Part shown: positions 33,644 to 41,399 of the stretch, piece after piece | Numbering within the stretch: the first letter of the stretch is position 1 | Layout: every line of letters starts with the position of its first letter | DNA from: an uncultured Clostridia bacterium | GTDB lineage: Bacteria; Bacillota; Clostridia; Oscillospirales; Acutalibacteraceae | Reading direction: 5' to 3' | Length of the DNA stretch: 46,353 nt | Assembly: GCA_947652665.1 (NCBI GenBank) | Contig: CANTDZ010000008.1 | Location: 1 to 46,353 of the forward strand | Position numbers and translations under genes: made by a program | Notes under the pieces: generated by a model | Told to the model about the DNA's origin: nothing | What the model saw: only the letters and a program-made list of their open reading frames with translations | Database searches by the model: none

Positions 33644-35251
33644 TTACTCGTTGAGCCAGATATACGCCCGGCCCTGTATTTTTTCCGCACACTGCTCGGG
33701 GGTGGTGAGCTTGTTGTCGTAGAATTCGGTTAGGTATTCGTCCATGGGTATCACGTGGGTCTTGGAGTTGACTAAGAGCATGGAGAGGAATTCGTCCAGC
33801 TTTTGGGCGCAGACGGCGCTGTCAATATCCGCCTGCTTAAAGGCAGGCACGTAATGGCTCCCCTGGTAGGCCATGCCATTGGACTTGAGGAAGTCCATTT
33901 GATGCTCCACATTCTTCTTGTTGATAGGGATGCGGCCCGTGAAATAGTCCCCGGTAAAATATTCCATACCGTCAATGGTCAGGGTTTCGCCGCCTACGGT
34001 CATGCTGCCGCGCTCCCGTATGCAGTAGGAGATAAATTTCCAGGCCAGGTCGGGGTTTTTCATGCTGGCGGGTATGGCAAAGTCTTCCGATGTGTAAACT
34101 TCCAGCTGGCCCTTGCTGCTCACCACCGGGTAGGGCCCGGCAAGGTGCTCCAGCTGGCTGCCCAAATACCCCAGCTCCTCCGCGCTGATGCCCCCGCTGG
34201 AAATCATGGCCACCCCCTGGTGGAAGCCGTCATACATAACCTGCAGGTGGCTGGGAGTAAATTCCCGATCCGGCTCCTCGCCGCTTTCCCATTGGGCCAT
34301 CAGCCATTCCACGCCCAGGGGGGCCGTAGCCGAAAGGCGGTCCCATTCCCGGAAAGCTTCCTTGTCCGCTTCCTGCAAAGCGCCGGTGCGGGTCAAAAAA
34401 TCCAGGAACTCCGGGGAATCGAAGCTGGCGGCGCCGTTTTCCAAATCCACATAGGCCGGGGCTTCATAGCTGTACAGATATTTCTGCGTCAGCGCCCCAA
34501 AGGTGGCCTGCACCTGGGGGTCGATGGCCTTTGCCTGCTCGTACCAGTCCAGCAGCGTCTTGTAGTCCACCGATTGTACCGCGTCCAAATCCACCTTCAT
34601 TTCTTCCATCAGCGGGCGGTTGAGGAACATCCCTTCAAAGCTGAAGCTGACGGGCATGGTGGTCAGCTTCCCCTCTACCGAAAGGGCGTCCAGCACCTGG
34701 GTGTAATAGTCGTCCGGGTCAATGTCCGGGTCGCTGTCGAAGTAAGGCCGCATGTCCACAAGCACGCCGCTCTTGGAAAGCCGGTAGATGTTCAGCTCCT
34801 CAATGGGCGAGTATAGGATGTAGTCGGCTTCGCCGCTGCCCAGCTCTGCCAGCACCCGCGCCTGGTATTTGTCCCGGCGCTCCTGCCGGGTCTCCTGGCT
34901 GTTTCTGTCGGTAACAAACTCCACGTTGATTTTGACCCCCGGGTGCAGGGCCATGAACTCGTCTGCCAAAGCTTCCGCCTTGTCCTTTTGCACCCCCGTG
35001 CCGCCGTTCATGTAGGCCAGTATGGTAAATTCACCCGTAAGCCCCTCCGGGTCTACATAAGGCGTAGGCTCCGGAGTGGGCTCGGCCTCGCTGCTTTCCT
35101 CACTGCTCTCCTGCACAGGGACGGAAATTTCCCCTGCCGAACTGCTTTTCTTTGTAAGCTCGTCAAACTTCTTGTCCTGTTCGCTCTGCCCGCAGGCGGC
35201 AAGGGCCAGCAGAAGGGCCAGTGCGAGGGCGAAGATTTTTCGGATTTTCAT
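33644..35251 (-). CDS. extracellular solute-binding lipoprotein, copy 1
   Basis: A 535-residue paralogue and first gene of the operon. Signal peptide ends ALAAC; the linker SSEESSEAEPTPEPTPYVDPEG is the shortest of the three. The binding domain has ALADEFMALHPGVKINVEF, AELGSGEADYILY, DPDDYYTQVLDALSVEGKL and IPASMKNPDLAWKFISYC, and the C-terminus is the shared IQGRAYIWLNE. GGGAGG lies before the ATG, behind a leader of roughly 95 nt with no riboswitch I can recognise. Without a permease it may share one encoded elsewhere or act as a sensor partner. Confidence 0.85.
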   Translation of the reverse strand: MKIRKIFALALALLLALAACGQSEQDKKFDELTKKSSSAGEISVPVQESSEESSEAEPTPEPTPYVDPEGLTGEFTILAYMNGGTGVQKDKAEALADEFMALHPGVKINVEFVTDRNSQETRQERRDKYQARVLAELGSGEADYILYSPIEELNIYRLSKSGVLVDMRPYFDSDPDIDPDDYYTQVLDALSVEGKLTTMPVSFSFEGMFLNRPLMEEMKVDLDAVQSVDYKTLLDWYEQAKAIDPQVQATFGALTQKYLYSYEAPAYVDLENGAASFDSPEFLDFLTRTGALQEADKEAFREWDRLSATAPLGVEWLMAQWESGEEPDREFTPSHLQVMYDGFHQGVAMISSGGISAEELGYLGSQLEHLAGPYPVVSSKGQLEVYTSEDFAIPASMKNPDLAWKFISYCIRERGSMTVGGETLTIDGMEYFTGDYFTGRIPINKKNVEHQMDFLKSNGMAYQGSHYVPAFKQADIDSAVCAQKLDEFLSMLLVNSKTHVIPMDEYLTEFYDNKLTTPEQCAEKIQGRAYIWLNE

Positions 35252-35351
35252 AGTGGTACCTCCCTAAAAAATGATATACCCATAAGACGGGCCGGGGAGG
35301 AATTTGGTTAGGCGCTATTCTCACAAAGATAAAAAATATTTTGCTGTTTCT

Positions 35352-35380
35352 ATTATACAACCTGCACAACGTCCTGTCAA
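35352..35380 (-). promoter_or_regulatory. promoter of the solute-binding/cobD/cobQ operon
   Basis: On the minus strand a consensus TTGACA, 17 bp, TATAAT. It lies back to back with the htpG promoter, 11 bp from its -35. Confidence 0.9.
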
Positions 35381-35390
35381 GGAAGGGGGG

Positions 35391-35419
35391 TTGCAACTTT
35401 CGGGCGATTGGTTTAAAAT
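35391..35419 (+). promoter_or_regulatory. promoter of htpG
   Basis: TTGCAA, 17 bp, TAAAAT, 42 nt before the htpG start. No CIRCE inverted repeat is present. Confidence 0.65.
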
Positions 35420-35460
35420 AGAGCTATAACTACACATGACAGGAAAGGAAGTCTTTACGC

Positions 35461-37350
35461 ATGGCTTTGAAAGAATTTCAAGCGGAATCCAAACGGCTGA
35501 TGGACCTGATGATCAACTCCATCTACACCCACAAGGAAATCTTCCTGCGGGAGCTCATCTCCAACGCCAGCGATGCCATCGACAAATTATACTACCGCAC
35601 CCTGGAGGACGGGGCCACGGGCCTTAGCCGCAGCGATTTCTTCATCCGCCTGGAAGCGGACAAGGAAGCCCGCACCCTGACCATCACCGACAACGGCGTG
35701 GGCATGACCCAGGAGGAGCTGGACTCGAACCTGGGCGTCATCGCCAAAAGCGGCTCCTTGCAGTTCAAGTCCGAGAAGGAGCAGAAGGAGGACGTGGACA
35801 TCATCGGCCAGTTCGGCGTGGGATTCTATTCGGCGTTTATGGTCAGCAAAAAGGTGCGGGTGGAGAGCCGGGCCTTCGGGGCCGACAGCGCCTTCGCCTG
35901 GGAATCCTCCGGCCTGGACGGCTACGAAATCGCCCCCTGCGAAAAGGCCGGGCGCGGCACCACCGTGACCCTCTGGCTTAAGGACGACGCCGACGACGAG
36001 AAATACTCGGAGTTTCTGGACCCCTACCGCATCCGGGGGCTTATAAAGCGCTACTCGGACTACATCCGCTACCCCATCCGCATGGAGATGCAGAAAAGCC
36101 GCCTGAAAGAGGGCACCGGCGTAGACGGCAAGGAGCCCGAGTACGACACCTACTTTGAAGAAGAAACCCTCAACTCCATGGTGCCCATCTGGAAGAAGGC
36201 CAAGAGCGAGGTCACGGACGACGAGATGAACGCCTTCTATAAAGAGAAGTTCTACGACTGGCAGGACCCCCTGCGGACCATCCGCACCTCTGCCGAGGGC
36301 GCGGCCACCTACAGCGCCCTGCTCTTTATCCCCAAGGCCCCGCCCATGGACTACTATACCCGGGAGTTCGAAAAGGGCCTGCAGCTCTACGCCAGCGGCG
36401 TGCTCATTATGGACAAGTGCCCGGACCTCCTCCCCGACTGCTTCAGCTTCGTCCGGGGCCTGGTGGACTCCCAGGATTTGTCCCTGAACATCTCCCGGGA
36501 AATGCTCCAGCACGACCGCCAGTTAAAGCTCATTGCCGGGCGGCTGGAGAAGAAGATCGCCGGGGAGCTCAAGTCCATGCTGCAAAACGACCGGGAAAAG
36601 TATGAGGAATTCTGGAAGGGCTTCGGCCTGCAGCTGAAGTTCGGGATGTACAACGACTACGGCGCCAAAAAGGACGAGCTGAAGGATTTGGTGCTGTTCA
36701 CCTCCAGCAAGGAGAAGAAGCTGTGCACCCTGGCCGAGTACGTCTCCCGGATGCCCCAGGAACAGCCCGCCATCTACTACGGCTGCGGCGAAACCCCCGA
36801 GCGCATCCTGGGCCTGCCCCAGGCCGAGGGCCTTCTGGAGAAGGGCTACGAGATTTTGTGCCTGACCGACAACGTGGACGAGTTCGCCCTGCGCATCCTG
36901 GAGAAGTACGAGGACAAGGAGTTCAAGAACCTCTCCTCGGAAAACCTGGACGCCCAGACCGACGAGGAGAAAGCGGAAGCCCAGAAGCTCCAGGACGGCC
37001 ACAAGCCCCTTCTGGACGCCCTGCGGGAGGCCCTGGAGGGCAAGGTCAAGGACGTGAAGCTCTCCCCCGCCCTCAAGAGCCACCCCGTGTGCATCTCTAC
37101 CGACGGCATGATTTCCACGGAAATGGAGAAGGTCCTAAACGCCATGCCCGCCCAGGAGAAGGTAAAGGCCCAGCGGGTGCTGGAAATCAACCCCGGCCAT
37201 GCCATCTTCCAGAAGCTCTGCTCCCTGGAGGGCGACAAGGACAAGCTGGCCCTGTATGCCGGCATCCTCTACGACCAGGCCCTGCTCATTGAGGGCATCC
37301 CCCTGGAGGACCCGGCCGGGTTCGTGCAGAAAGTGTGTGGTTTGCTATGA
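35461..37350 (+). CDS. htpG: Hsp90-family molecular chaperone
   Basis: ATP-driven chaperone, 629 residues, acting as a homodimer in the cytoplasm. The GHKL ATP site is complete: RELISNASDAIDKL (residues 30-43), ITDNGVGMTQEEL, and IIGQFGVGFYSAFMV. The middle domain carries LNISREMLQHDRQLK with the catalytic Arg, and the C-terminal dimerisation domain follows. The bacterial type lacks the charged linker, as here. AGGAAAGGAAG lies before the ATG. Its stop overlaps the ATG of the membrane protease gene, so the two are translationally coupled. Confidence 0.97.
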   Translation: MALKEFQAESKRLMDLMINSIYTHKEIFLRELISNASDAIDKLYYRTLEDGATGLSRSDFFIRLEADKEARTLTITDNGVGMTQEELDSNLGVIAKSGSLQFKSEKEQKEDVDIIGQFGVGFYSAFMVSKKVRVESRAFGADSAFAWESSGLDGYEIAPCEKAGRGTTVTLWLKDDADDEKYSEFLDPYRIRGLIKRYSDYIRYPIRMEMQKSRLKEGTGVDGKEPEYDTYFEEETLNSMVPIWKKAKSEVTDDEMNAFYKEKFYDWQDPLRTIRTSAEGAATYSALLFIPKAPPMDYYTREFEKGLQLYASGVLIMDKCPDLLPDCFSFVRGLVDSQDLSLNISREMLQHDRQLKLIAGRLEKKIAGELKSMLQNDREKYEEFWKGFGLQLKFGMYNDYGAKKDELKDLVLFTSSKEKKLCTLAEYVSRMPQEQPAIYYGCGETPERILGLPQAEGLLEKGYEILCLTDNVDEFALRILEKYEDKEFKNLSSENLDAQTDEEKAEAQKLQDGHKPLLDALREALEGKVKDVKLSPALKSHPVCISTDGMISTEMEKVLNAMPAQEKVKAQRVLEINPGHAIFQKLCSLEGDKDKLALYAGILYDQALLIEGIPLEDPAGFVQKVCGLL

Positions 37351-38399
37351 CGGGACAGCAGCCTGTACAAGTGGTCTACGTGCCCTACTATCCCCCTGCG
37401 CCGCCGCCCCCGCCTCCGGCCCCGGCCTTTACCCCGGAAGCGCCCCCCTCCCCTACCAAGCGCGCCGCCCGGGACATCAACCGCATGACCGTTTTGTGCT
37501 TCGCCCAGATGGCCCTTTCGGCGGGATGGGGGTACGTGTTCGGCCTGTTGTTTGTGGTGGGGGGCATCGATATGTTTGCCGCCGACGGCTTTTCCATGTC
37601 CATGCTCACGGCGGCTACGCTGGTGCTGTCTACGGGGGTGGTGCCCTTTGTGTTCTTCACCGCCGGGCACCACAAGACGGCGGATTATTTGAAGTTCCAG
37701 AAGGTCGGGTTCTTCCCGGGGCTTTTGTGCGTGCTGGCCGGGTCGGCGCTGATGCTGCTGGCAAACTTCCCGGCCGCCCTGCTGCGGGAAGCCCTGGAGG
37801 GCACGGGGTACCAGTCCACCGCTGTGGAGACCAGCGCCGCCTCCGGCAGCTGGCTGGGGTTTGCCGTGGACTTCGCCGCCATTGCCGTGCTGGGCCCCAT
37901 GATGGAGGAAATCATGGACCGGGGCATTATCCTCACCACCCTGCGCCGCCATGGGCTGGGGTTTGCCGCGGTGGCGTCGGGGGTGCTGTTCGGGCTCAAC
38001 CACCTGGACTTGTGCTCGGTGGTCTTTGCCACCCTGGCGGGGCTCGTCCTGGGGTTTGTCTACGCCCGCACCAATAACCTCTGGCTGACCATCTGGATGC
38101 ACATGATCAACAACGGCCTGGCCGTCATCGGCGACTACGGGGCCCTGTTCTGCCCCCAGCAGCCGGATTTGGTGGCGGAAGCCCTCTATGTGTCCCTGCT
38201 GGGGCTGGGGCTCATCAGCCTGATCCTGGTGCTCACCTGGAAGCGCAAAATCTTCCTGACCCGCCGCTCCCCCCAGTACGACGGCCCTGCCCAGAGCCTG
38301 GGCGTGGGGCAGTCCTTGGGGGCCATGGCACGGTCGCCCATGGTGTGGGTGTTTGCGGGGCTTGTGGGGGCTTACTTTGCGCTCCTGACGGTGCTGTAG
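37347..38399 (+). CDS. CPBP family intramembrane metalloprotease (ABI domain)
   Basis: A 350-residue multi-span protein. The N-terminal 45 residues are a cytoplasmic proline-rich tail (PPAPPPPPPAPAF). About eight hydrophobic helices follow. The CPBP motifs are present: MMEEIMDRG (EExxxR, motif 1, with Asp before Arg), FGLNHLD (motif 2 His) and HMINNG (motif 3). Members cleave membrane substrates or modify prenylated or bacteriocin targets; the target here is unknown. ATG overlaps the htpG stop (ATGA). The next gene, tadA, starts 1 nt after its stop. Confidence 0.9.
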   Translation: MTGQQPVQVVYVPYYPPAPPPPPPAPAFTPEAPPSPTKRAARDINRMTVLCFAQMALSAGWGYVFGLLFVVGGIDMFAADGFSMSMLTAATLVLSTGVVPFVFFTAGHHKTADYLKFQKVGFFPGLLCVLAGSALMLLANFPAALLREALEGTGYQSTAVETSAASGSWLGFAVDFAAIAVLGPMMEEIMDRGIILTTLRRHGLGFAAVASGVLFGLNHLDLCSVVFATLAGLVLGFVYARTNNLWLTIWMHMINNGLAVIGDYGALFCPQQPDLVAEALYVSLLGLGLISLILVLTWKRKIFLTRRSPQYDGPAQSLGVGQSLGAMARSPMVWVFAGLVGAYFALLTVL

Positions 38400-38400
38400 C

Positions 38401-38877
38401 ATGGAGCTGGCGTTCCTCCCCCAAAAGGAGTTCATGCTGGAAGCCCTGCGCCTGGCCCGGGAAGCCCTGGAGGACGGCGAGGTGCCCGTGGGGGCCGTGG
38501 TGGTGCGGGACGGCCAGATCCTCGGCCGGGGGCGCAACCGGCGGGAATCCGCCCGCACCGCCCTGGCCCACGCGGAGCTGGAGGCCATCCACCAGGCCTG
38601 CGGGGCCCTGGGCACCTGGCGCCTGACCGGCTGCCACCTGTACGTGACCCTGGAGCCCTGCCCCATGTGCGCCGGGGCCATCCTCAACGCCCGGATCAGC
38701 CAAGTGGTCTACGGCCCCGACGACGGACAAGCCGGGTGCCTGGGCACGGCCTGCGACCTGCCGTCGCTCCCCTACGCCGCCCGGCCCCAGGTTTACCGGG
38801 GGTTCTTCGAAGCCGAATGCCGGGAGCTGCTCCAAGGGTTTTTCCAAAATTTGCGGAGAAATGAAAAAAAGCCTTGA
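38401..38877 (+). CDS. tadA: tRNA-specific adenosine deaminase
   Basis: Deaminates A34 to inosine in the ACG anticodon of tRNA-Arg, so that one tRNA reads CGU, CGC and CGA. It has 158 residues. Zinc-site motifs: LAHAELEAIHQAC (HAE, near 60) and LEPCPMCAGAIL (PCxxC, near 85). VPVGAVVVRDGQILGRGRNRRE is the usual N-terminal strand pair. It is last in the htpG operon. Its stop codon lies inside the -35 box of the tRNA-Arg(ACG) gene, so the enzyme lies beside the gene for its substrate. Confidence 0.95.
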   Translation: MELAFLPQKEFMLEALRLAREALEDGEVPVGAVVVRDGQILGRGRNRRESARTALAHAELEAIHQACGALGTWRLTGCHLYVTLEPCPMCAGAILNARISQVVYGPDDGQAGCLGTACDLPSLPYAARPQVYRGFFEAECRELLQGFFQNLRRNEKKP

Positions 38878-38902
38878 CATTCTCCCCGGCCTGGGTTATA
38901 AT
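38874..38902 (+). promoter_or_regulatory. promoter of tRNA-Arg
   Basis: Consensus TTGACA, 17 bp, TATAAT, overlapping the tadA stop codon, about 35 nt before the mature tRNA 5' end. Confidence 0.92.
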
Positions 38903-38937
38903 AATAGAGCTGACGGGGAAAGCCCCGTGGGCAGTAT

Positions 38938-39014
38938 GCGCCAGTAGCTCAGCCGGATAGAGTGTTTGGCTACGAACCAAAAGGTCGGGGGTTCGAATCC
39001 CTTCTGGCGTGCCA
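38938..39014 (+). tRNA. tRNA-Arg (anticodon ACG)
   Basis: A 77-nt cloverleaf. The acceptor GCGCCAG pairs with CTGGCGT (last pair G-U). D-stem GCTC/GAGT; anticodon stem TTTGG/CCAAA around loop CTACGAA with anticodon ACG; T-arm GGGGG-TTCGAAT-CCCTT; discriminator G and an encoded CCA. A34 should be edited to inosine by the TadA encoded just upstream. The 3' end is the likely insertion point of the mobile element whose integrase lies about 100 nt downstream; the gene itself stays intact. Confidence 0.95.
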
Positions 39015-39019
39015 GGAAA

Positions 39020-39059
39020 ATCCTTAGGAATCATACGGTTCCTGAGGGTTTTTCTTTTT
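39020..39059 (+). terminator. intrinsic terminator of tRNA-Arg
   Basis: CCTTAGGAA and TTCCTGAGG form a 9-bp stem (one G-T) with an 8-nt loop, followed by TTTTTCTTTTT. Confidence 0.8.
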
Positions 39060-39096
39060 GTGCGCAGCATTTTTAAGGGGCCCTTGAACCCCCAAA

Positions 39097-39117
39097 AATT
39101 CAACTCGAATTCAACTC
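39097..39117. repeat. 10-bp direct repeat at the integrase 3' end
   Basis: AATTCAACTC occurs twice with one base between, overlapping the integrase stop codon. Position and spacing fit integrase arm-binding sites near attL; this is an inference. Confidence 0.45.
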
Positions 39118-40306
39118 ATGCTTTCTTTAGGAAAATCTCGCCCAGTATGTCCGCTGATTTCTGGTCTGCCGCCTCCATCACATGGGCGTAAATATCTGCC
39201 GTAGTGCTGACCTGTGCGTGGCCCAGTCGGGCCGATATGCTGACGCTGTCCATACCGGCGAAGTACAGCATCGAGGCCATTGTGTGACGGAAAGCGTGCG
39301 GCGTGATGTGGGGCAGACCATGACGTTTGCTGAACCTGTCCAGCCAAGTGGTCACGCTGTCCGGGTGCATAGGGCCGCCGTTGTCCTGGGCGAACACAAA
39401 ACCCTTATCCTCATAATAAGCCCCCAGGCGCAGGCGCTCCTGATTCTGCCACAGGCGATATTCCCGCAGCAGTTCCATTGTCTCTTTTGGCAGTGCAATC
39501 GTCCTGCGTGATTTTTCTGTCTTGGGCGTTGTCTCGTATATACCACGTTCCGGACTGTACAGGACGTTGTTGTCGATACGGATGGTACAGGCATCAAAGT
39601 CCACCTTGGCCCATTTTAACCCCACGATTTCACCCCGCCGTGCGCCCGTAATAAGCAGCAGATGGGTCAGCGTTTTCCACTTGAGTGGCTCACTCCCCAG
39701 CGCCTCCCGGATAGCCGCAACTTCCTCTGGCTGGAAGAATTGCACCTCTTTCTTCACTTGTCGGGGTAAGGTGGCACGGTGAGCAGCGTTATAAAGTACC
39801 AGACCTTCACGCACTGCCTGTTCTAGCACCGCTGACACGAACACGTTGCACTCCTTGATAGACTTGGGCGACAGCGGCCCACCTGTGCGGGAATTGGCCC
39901 CTGGCTGACCAAGCGTAGCATAGAACTGATTGAGGTGCTGGGGCCGCAGTTCTGTGAGCCGTATATGTCCGATGGCTGGAAACACCCGCTTTGCGGAGGA
40001 TTGGTAAGCCCTGATGGTGGTGTGTTTAACCCCATTCTGTTCCTTTAGCTGTAGCACATATTCGGCATACTGTTGGAATGTCTGCCGGGTGTCTGCGGCA
40101 AGGCCTTCCTTGCACTCTTTCTCAAAGGTCGCGGCGAAAGCCTCGGCTTTCTTTTTTGCGCTTTTTTCAGTCCAGGTGGGCTTTACCTCGAAAGTAGCGG
40201 TATAGGGTTTTAGCTGCTTGCCGTCTGGCCCACGGCCCCGGTGGACGCGGATGGAGTAGCTAATCAACTTGCCCTCTTTATTCCGGCGCTCTTGAATGTT
40301 AGCCAT
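39116..40306 (-). CDS. tyrosine-type site-specific integrase
   Basis: A 396-residue phage/ICE integrase that moves the element in and out of the tRNA-Arg site. The N-terminal arm-binding domain (ISYSIRVHRGRGPDGKQ) is followed by a SAM-like core-binding domain (TFQQYAEYVLQLKEQ, about 80-170). The catalytic domain shows TGARRGEIVGLKW (Arg), HAFRHTMAS (HxxR) and LGHAQVSTTADIYAHV (His and the Tyr nucleophile). The start chosen overlaps the repressor stop by 8 nt and has AAAGGAAG 8 nt upstream. The gene follows the XRE repressor in the same operon. Confidence 0.93.
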   Translation of the reverse strand: MANIQERRNKEGKLISYSIRVHRGRGPDGKQLKPYTATFEVKPTWTEKSAKKKAEAFAATFEKECKEGLAADTRQTFQQYAEYVLQLKEQNGVKHTTIRAYQSSAKRVFPAIGHIRLTELRPQHLNQFYATLGQPGANSRTGGPLSPKSIKECNVFVSAVLEQAVREGLVLYNAAHRATLPRQVKKEVQFFQPEEVAAIREALGSEPLKWKTLTHLLLITGARRGEIVGLKWAKVDFDACTIRIDNNVLYSPERGIYETTPKTEKSRRTIALPKETMELLREYRLWQNQERLRLGAYYEDKGFVFAQDNGGPMHPDSVTTWLDRFSKRHGLPHITPHAFRHTMASMLYFAGMDSVSISARLGHAQVSTTADIYAHVMEAADQKSADILGEIFLKKA

Positions 40307-40904
40307 TTGCATCTTCCTTTCTGCCGAGCAAGGCGTCATAATCAATCTCCGGTCGTTCCCCCCGGAACTCCTTGTTCCACTCCCGTAATATCTCATTGAA
40401 CTTTGTTGTTGACATAAAATTTTCCATGAAAATGGCGTTCATCCACTGGTTTCTGGCCTGCAAATCCTTCGCATTTTCTATTGCCTCAGCCTCGTGCTCA
40501 AGGAGCCAGTGGAACTTTACCACACTGCGCATGACCTCTTGGAACTTAGGATGCGTAAGCAAAGCGTGCAGGGCATTGGGGTAATTCTGCGAAAAGCTCC
40601 CTAACTCCTGCAAAAAAAGTACGCATTCCTCGTCCATTCCTAAGAATTTGCACGTCCCTGGCAAGCCAGCCTCAAAGCTCTTTGCGCTGTCCTTGCGGCC
40701 TACAAGCCAGTCGCAGGACACGTCAAAGTATTCGGCAATCTGTACGAGTTTATCTGCGTTTGGCTGGCCCTGCCCCATGGTGTACTGACTTACTGCTTGC
40801 CGGGAAATGCCTAGCTCTCTTGCCAGCGCTGTAATAGTGGTGGGCATTTCCTCAATGAGTTGCCTTAGCCTAGTTGGAAACACATCGTTGTATCTGTCGG
40901 ACAT
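40299..40904 (-). CDS. XRE family repressor of the mobile element
   Basis: A 201-residue regulator. The N-terminal Cro/C1-type helix-turn-helix spans about 12-66 (ITALARELGISRQAVSQYTMGQG, DVSCDWLVGR). The C-terminal half is helical and unfamiliar. No Ser-Lys autocleavage motif of LexA/CI type is visible, so it may be relieved by an antirepressor or a peptidase encoded elsewhere. GGAGG lies 9 nt before the ATG. Placed between the integrase and the divergent early genes, it is the likely maintenance switch. Confidence 0.85.
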   Translation of the reverse strand: MSDRYNDVFPTRLRQLIEEMPTTITALARELGISRQAVSQYTMGQGQPNADKLVQIAEYFDVSCDWLVGRKDSAKSFEAGLPGTCKFLGMDEECVLFLQELGSFSQNYPNALHALLTHPKFQEVMRSVVKFHWLLEHEAEAIENAKDLQARNQWMNAIFMENFMSTTKFNEILREWNKEFRGERPEIDYDALLGRKEDANG

Positions 40905-40942
40905 AGAATTTGACCTCCTTATTTTGTAGCAGATTTTCTTGC

Positions 40943-40956
40943 GATTTTTAAAAATC
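40943..40956. promoter_or_regulatory. 14-bp palindrome in the repressor/early-gene control region
   Basis: Perfect GATTTTTAAAAATC between the divergent repressor and early genes; a candidate XRE operator. A second, shorter dyad ATAC-TAGC-GTAT lies at 41011-41022. Confidence 0.5.
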
Positions 40957-40967
40957 AGAAAGAAATA

Positions 40968-40996
40968 TTGACTTTATCTTTTTCCTGCTCTATACC
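40968..40996 (+). promoter_or_regulatory. rightward early promoter of the element
   Basis: TTGACT, 17 bp, TATACC, just after the 14-bp palindrome and about 60 nt before the first early gene. Confidence 0.55.
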
Positions 40997-41058
40997 GGAT
41001 TATAGCAAGCATACTAGCGTATATCAAGAGAAAATCCAAAAAGAAAGCGAGGAATCCT

Positions 41059-41214
41059 ATGGACAAACAGACCTTGGAGCAGAAAGCGAGAGAAGCACAG
41101 CGGGAATATCAGCGCCAGTGGCGCAAGAAAAACCCGGACAAGGTGCGCGAGAAAAACCGCCGCTACTGGGAGAAAAAAGCCCAGCAGCAGGCCGAGAAGG
41201 GGGTGGATGCATGA
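41059..41214 (+). CDS. small charged protein of the mobile element
   Basis: A 51-residue protein (starts MDKQTLEQKAREAQREYQRQ) that is strongly charged and wholly helical, with an aromatic-basic pattern QWRKKNPDKVREKNRRYWEKK. Short proteins of this make-up are common on clostridial integrated elements upstream of the replication gene; no function is known. GAGGAA lies before the ATG. Its stop overlaps the next start as ATGA. Confidence 0.65.
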   Translation: MDKQTLEQKAREAQREYQRQWRKKNPDKVREKNRRYWEKKAQQQAEKGVDA

Positions 41215-41399
41215 ATGACCAACGCTTCATGACCATCCGCCAGACCGCCAAGCTGGGGCTTTTGAGCGAGTATCAGCTGCGGCTCTGGCAAAAGCAGGGC
41301 AAGCTGCCAGGGGTGTATTCCGGGGTAAAATTTATGGTAAATGTGCCGCAGCTTGAACAAAGATTGGAAGAAATCAGCCGGAACGGGGGTGTGGCATGA
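41211..41399 (+). CDS. excisionase-like helix-turn-helix protein (DUF6462-like)
   Basis: A 62-residue protein with a MerR/Xis-type winged-helix opening: TIRQTAKLGLLSEYQLRLWQ, then a GKLPGVYSG wing and FMVNVPQLEQRL. It probably binds DNA, perhaps as the recombination directionality factor for the integrase. It is joined at both ends by ATGA overlaps, to the small charged gene before and the helicase gene after. Confidence 0.75.
   Translation: MNDQRFMTIRQTAKLGLLSEYQLRLWQKQGKLPGVYSGVKFMVNVPQLEQRLEEISRNGGVA

Larger units (their letters stand above)
30446..33726. repeat. tandem gene-triplication repeats (about 1.6-kb units)
   Basis: The 3' ends of the three solute-binding genes (30446-30528, 32069-32151, 33644-33726) are nearly identical over about 80 bp, differing at only a few positions. 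The spacers between genes (32051-32068 and 33626-33643) differ at two bases. The 5' ends encode the same signal peptide. The central parts are far more diverged, so the ends look homogenised while the middles drift. Confidence 0.8.
38990..39117. other. putative attL junction of the integrated element
   Basis: The 3' half of tRNA-Arg and the stretch up to the integrase stop. Tyrosine integrases of this type use tRNA 3' ends as attB, and the integrase points toward the tRNA as usual. No second copy of the tRNA 3' sequence is visible in the window, so the exact core and the right end cannot be set. Confidence 0.5.

Noticed and set aside
35252..35351. Riboswitch in the leader of the solute-binding operon
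   Set aside because: Roughly 95 nt without a recognisable conserved core or terminator; a cobalamin riboswitch would need about 200 nt and its conserved boxes.
35381..35460. CIRCE or other heat-shock operator before htpG
   Set aside because: The TTAGCACTC-N9-GAGTGCTAA inverted repeat is absent; only an ordinary promoter is visible.
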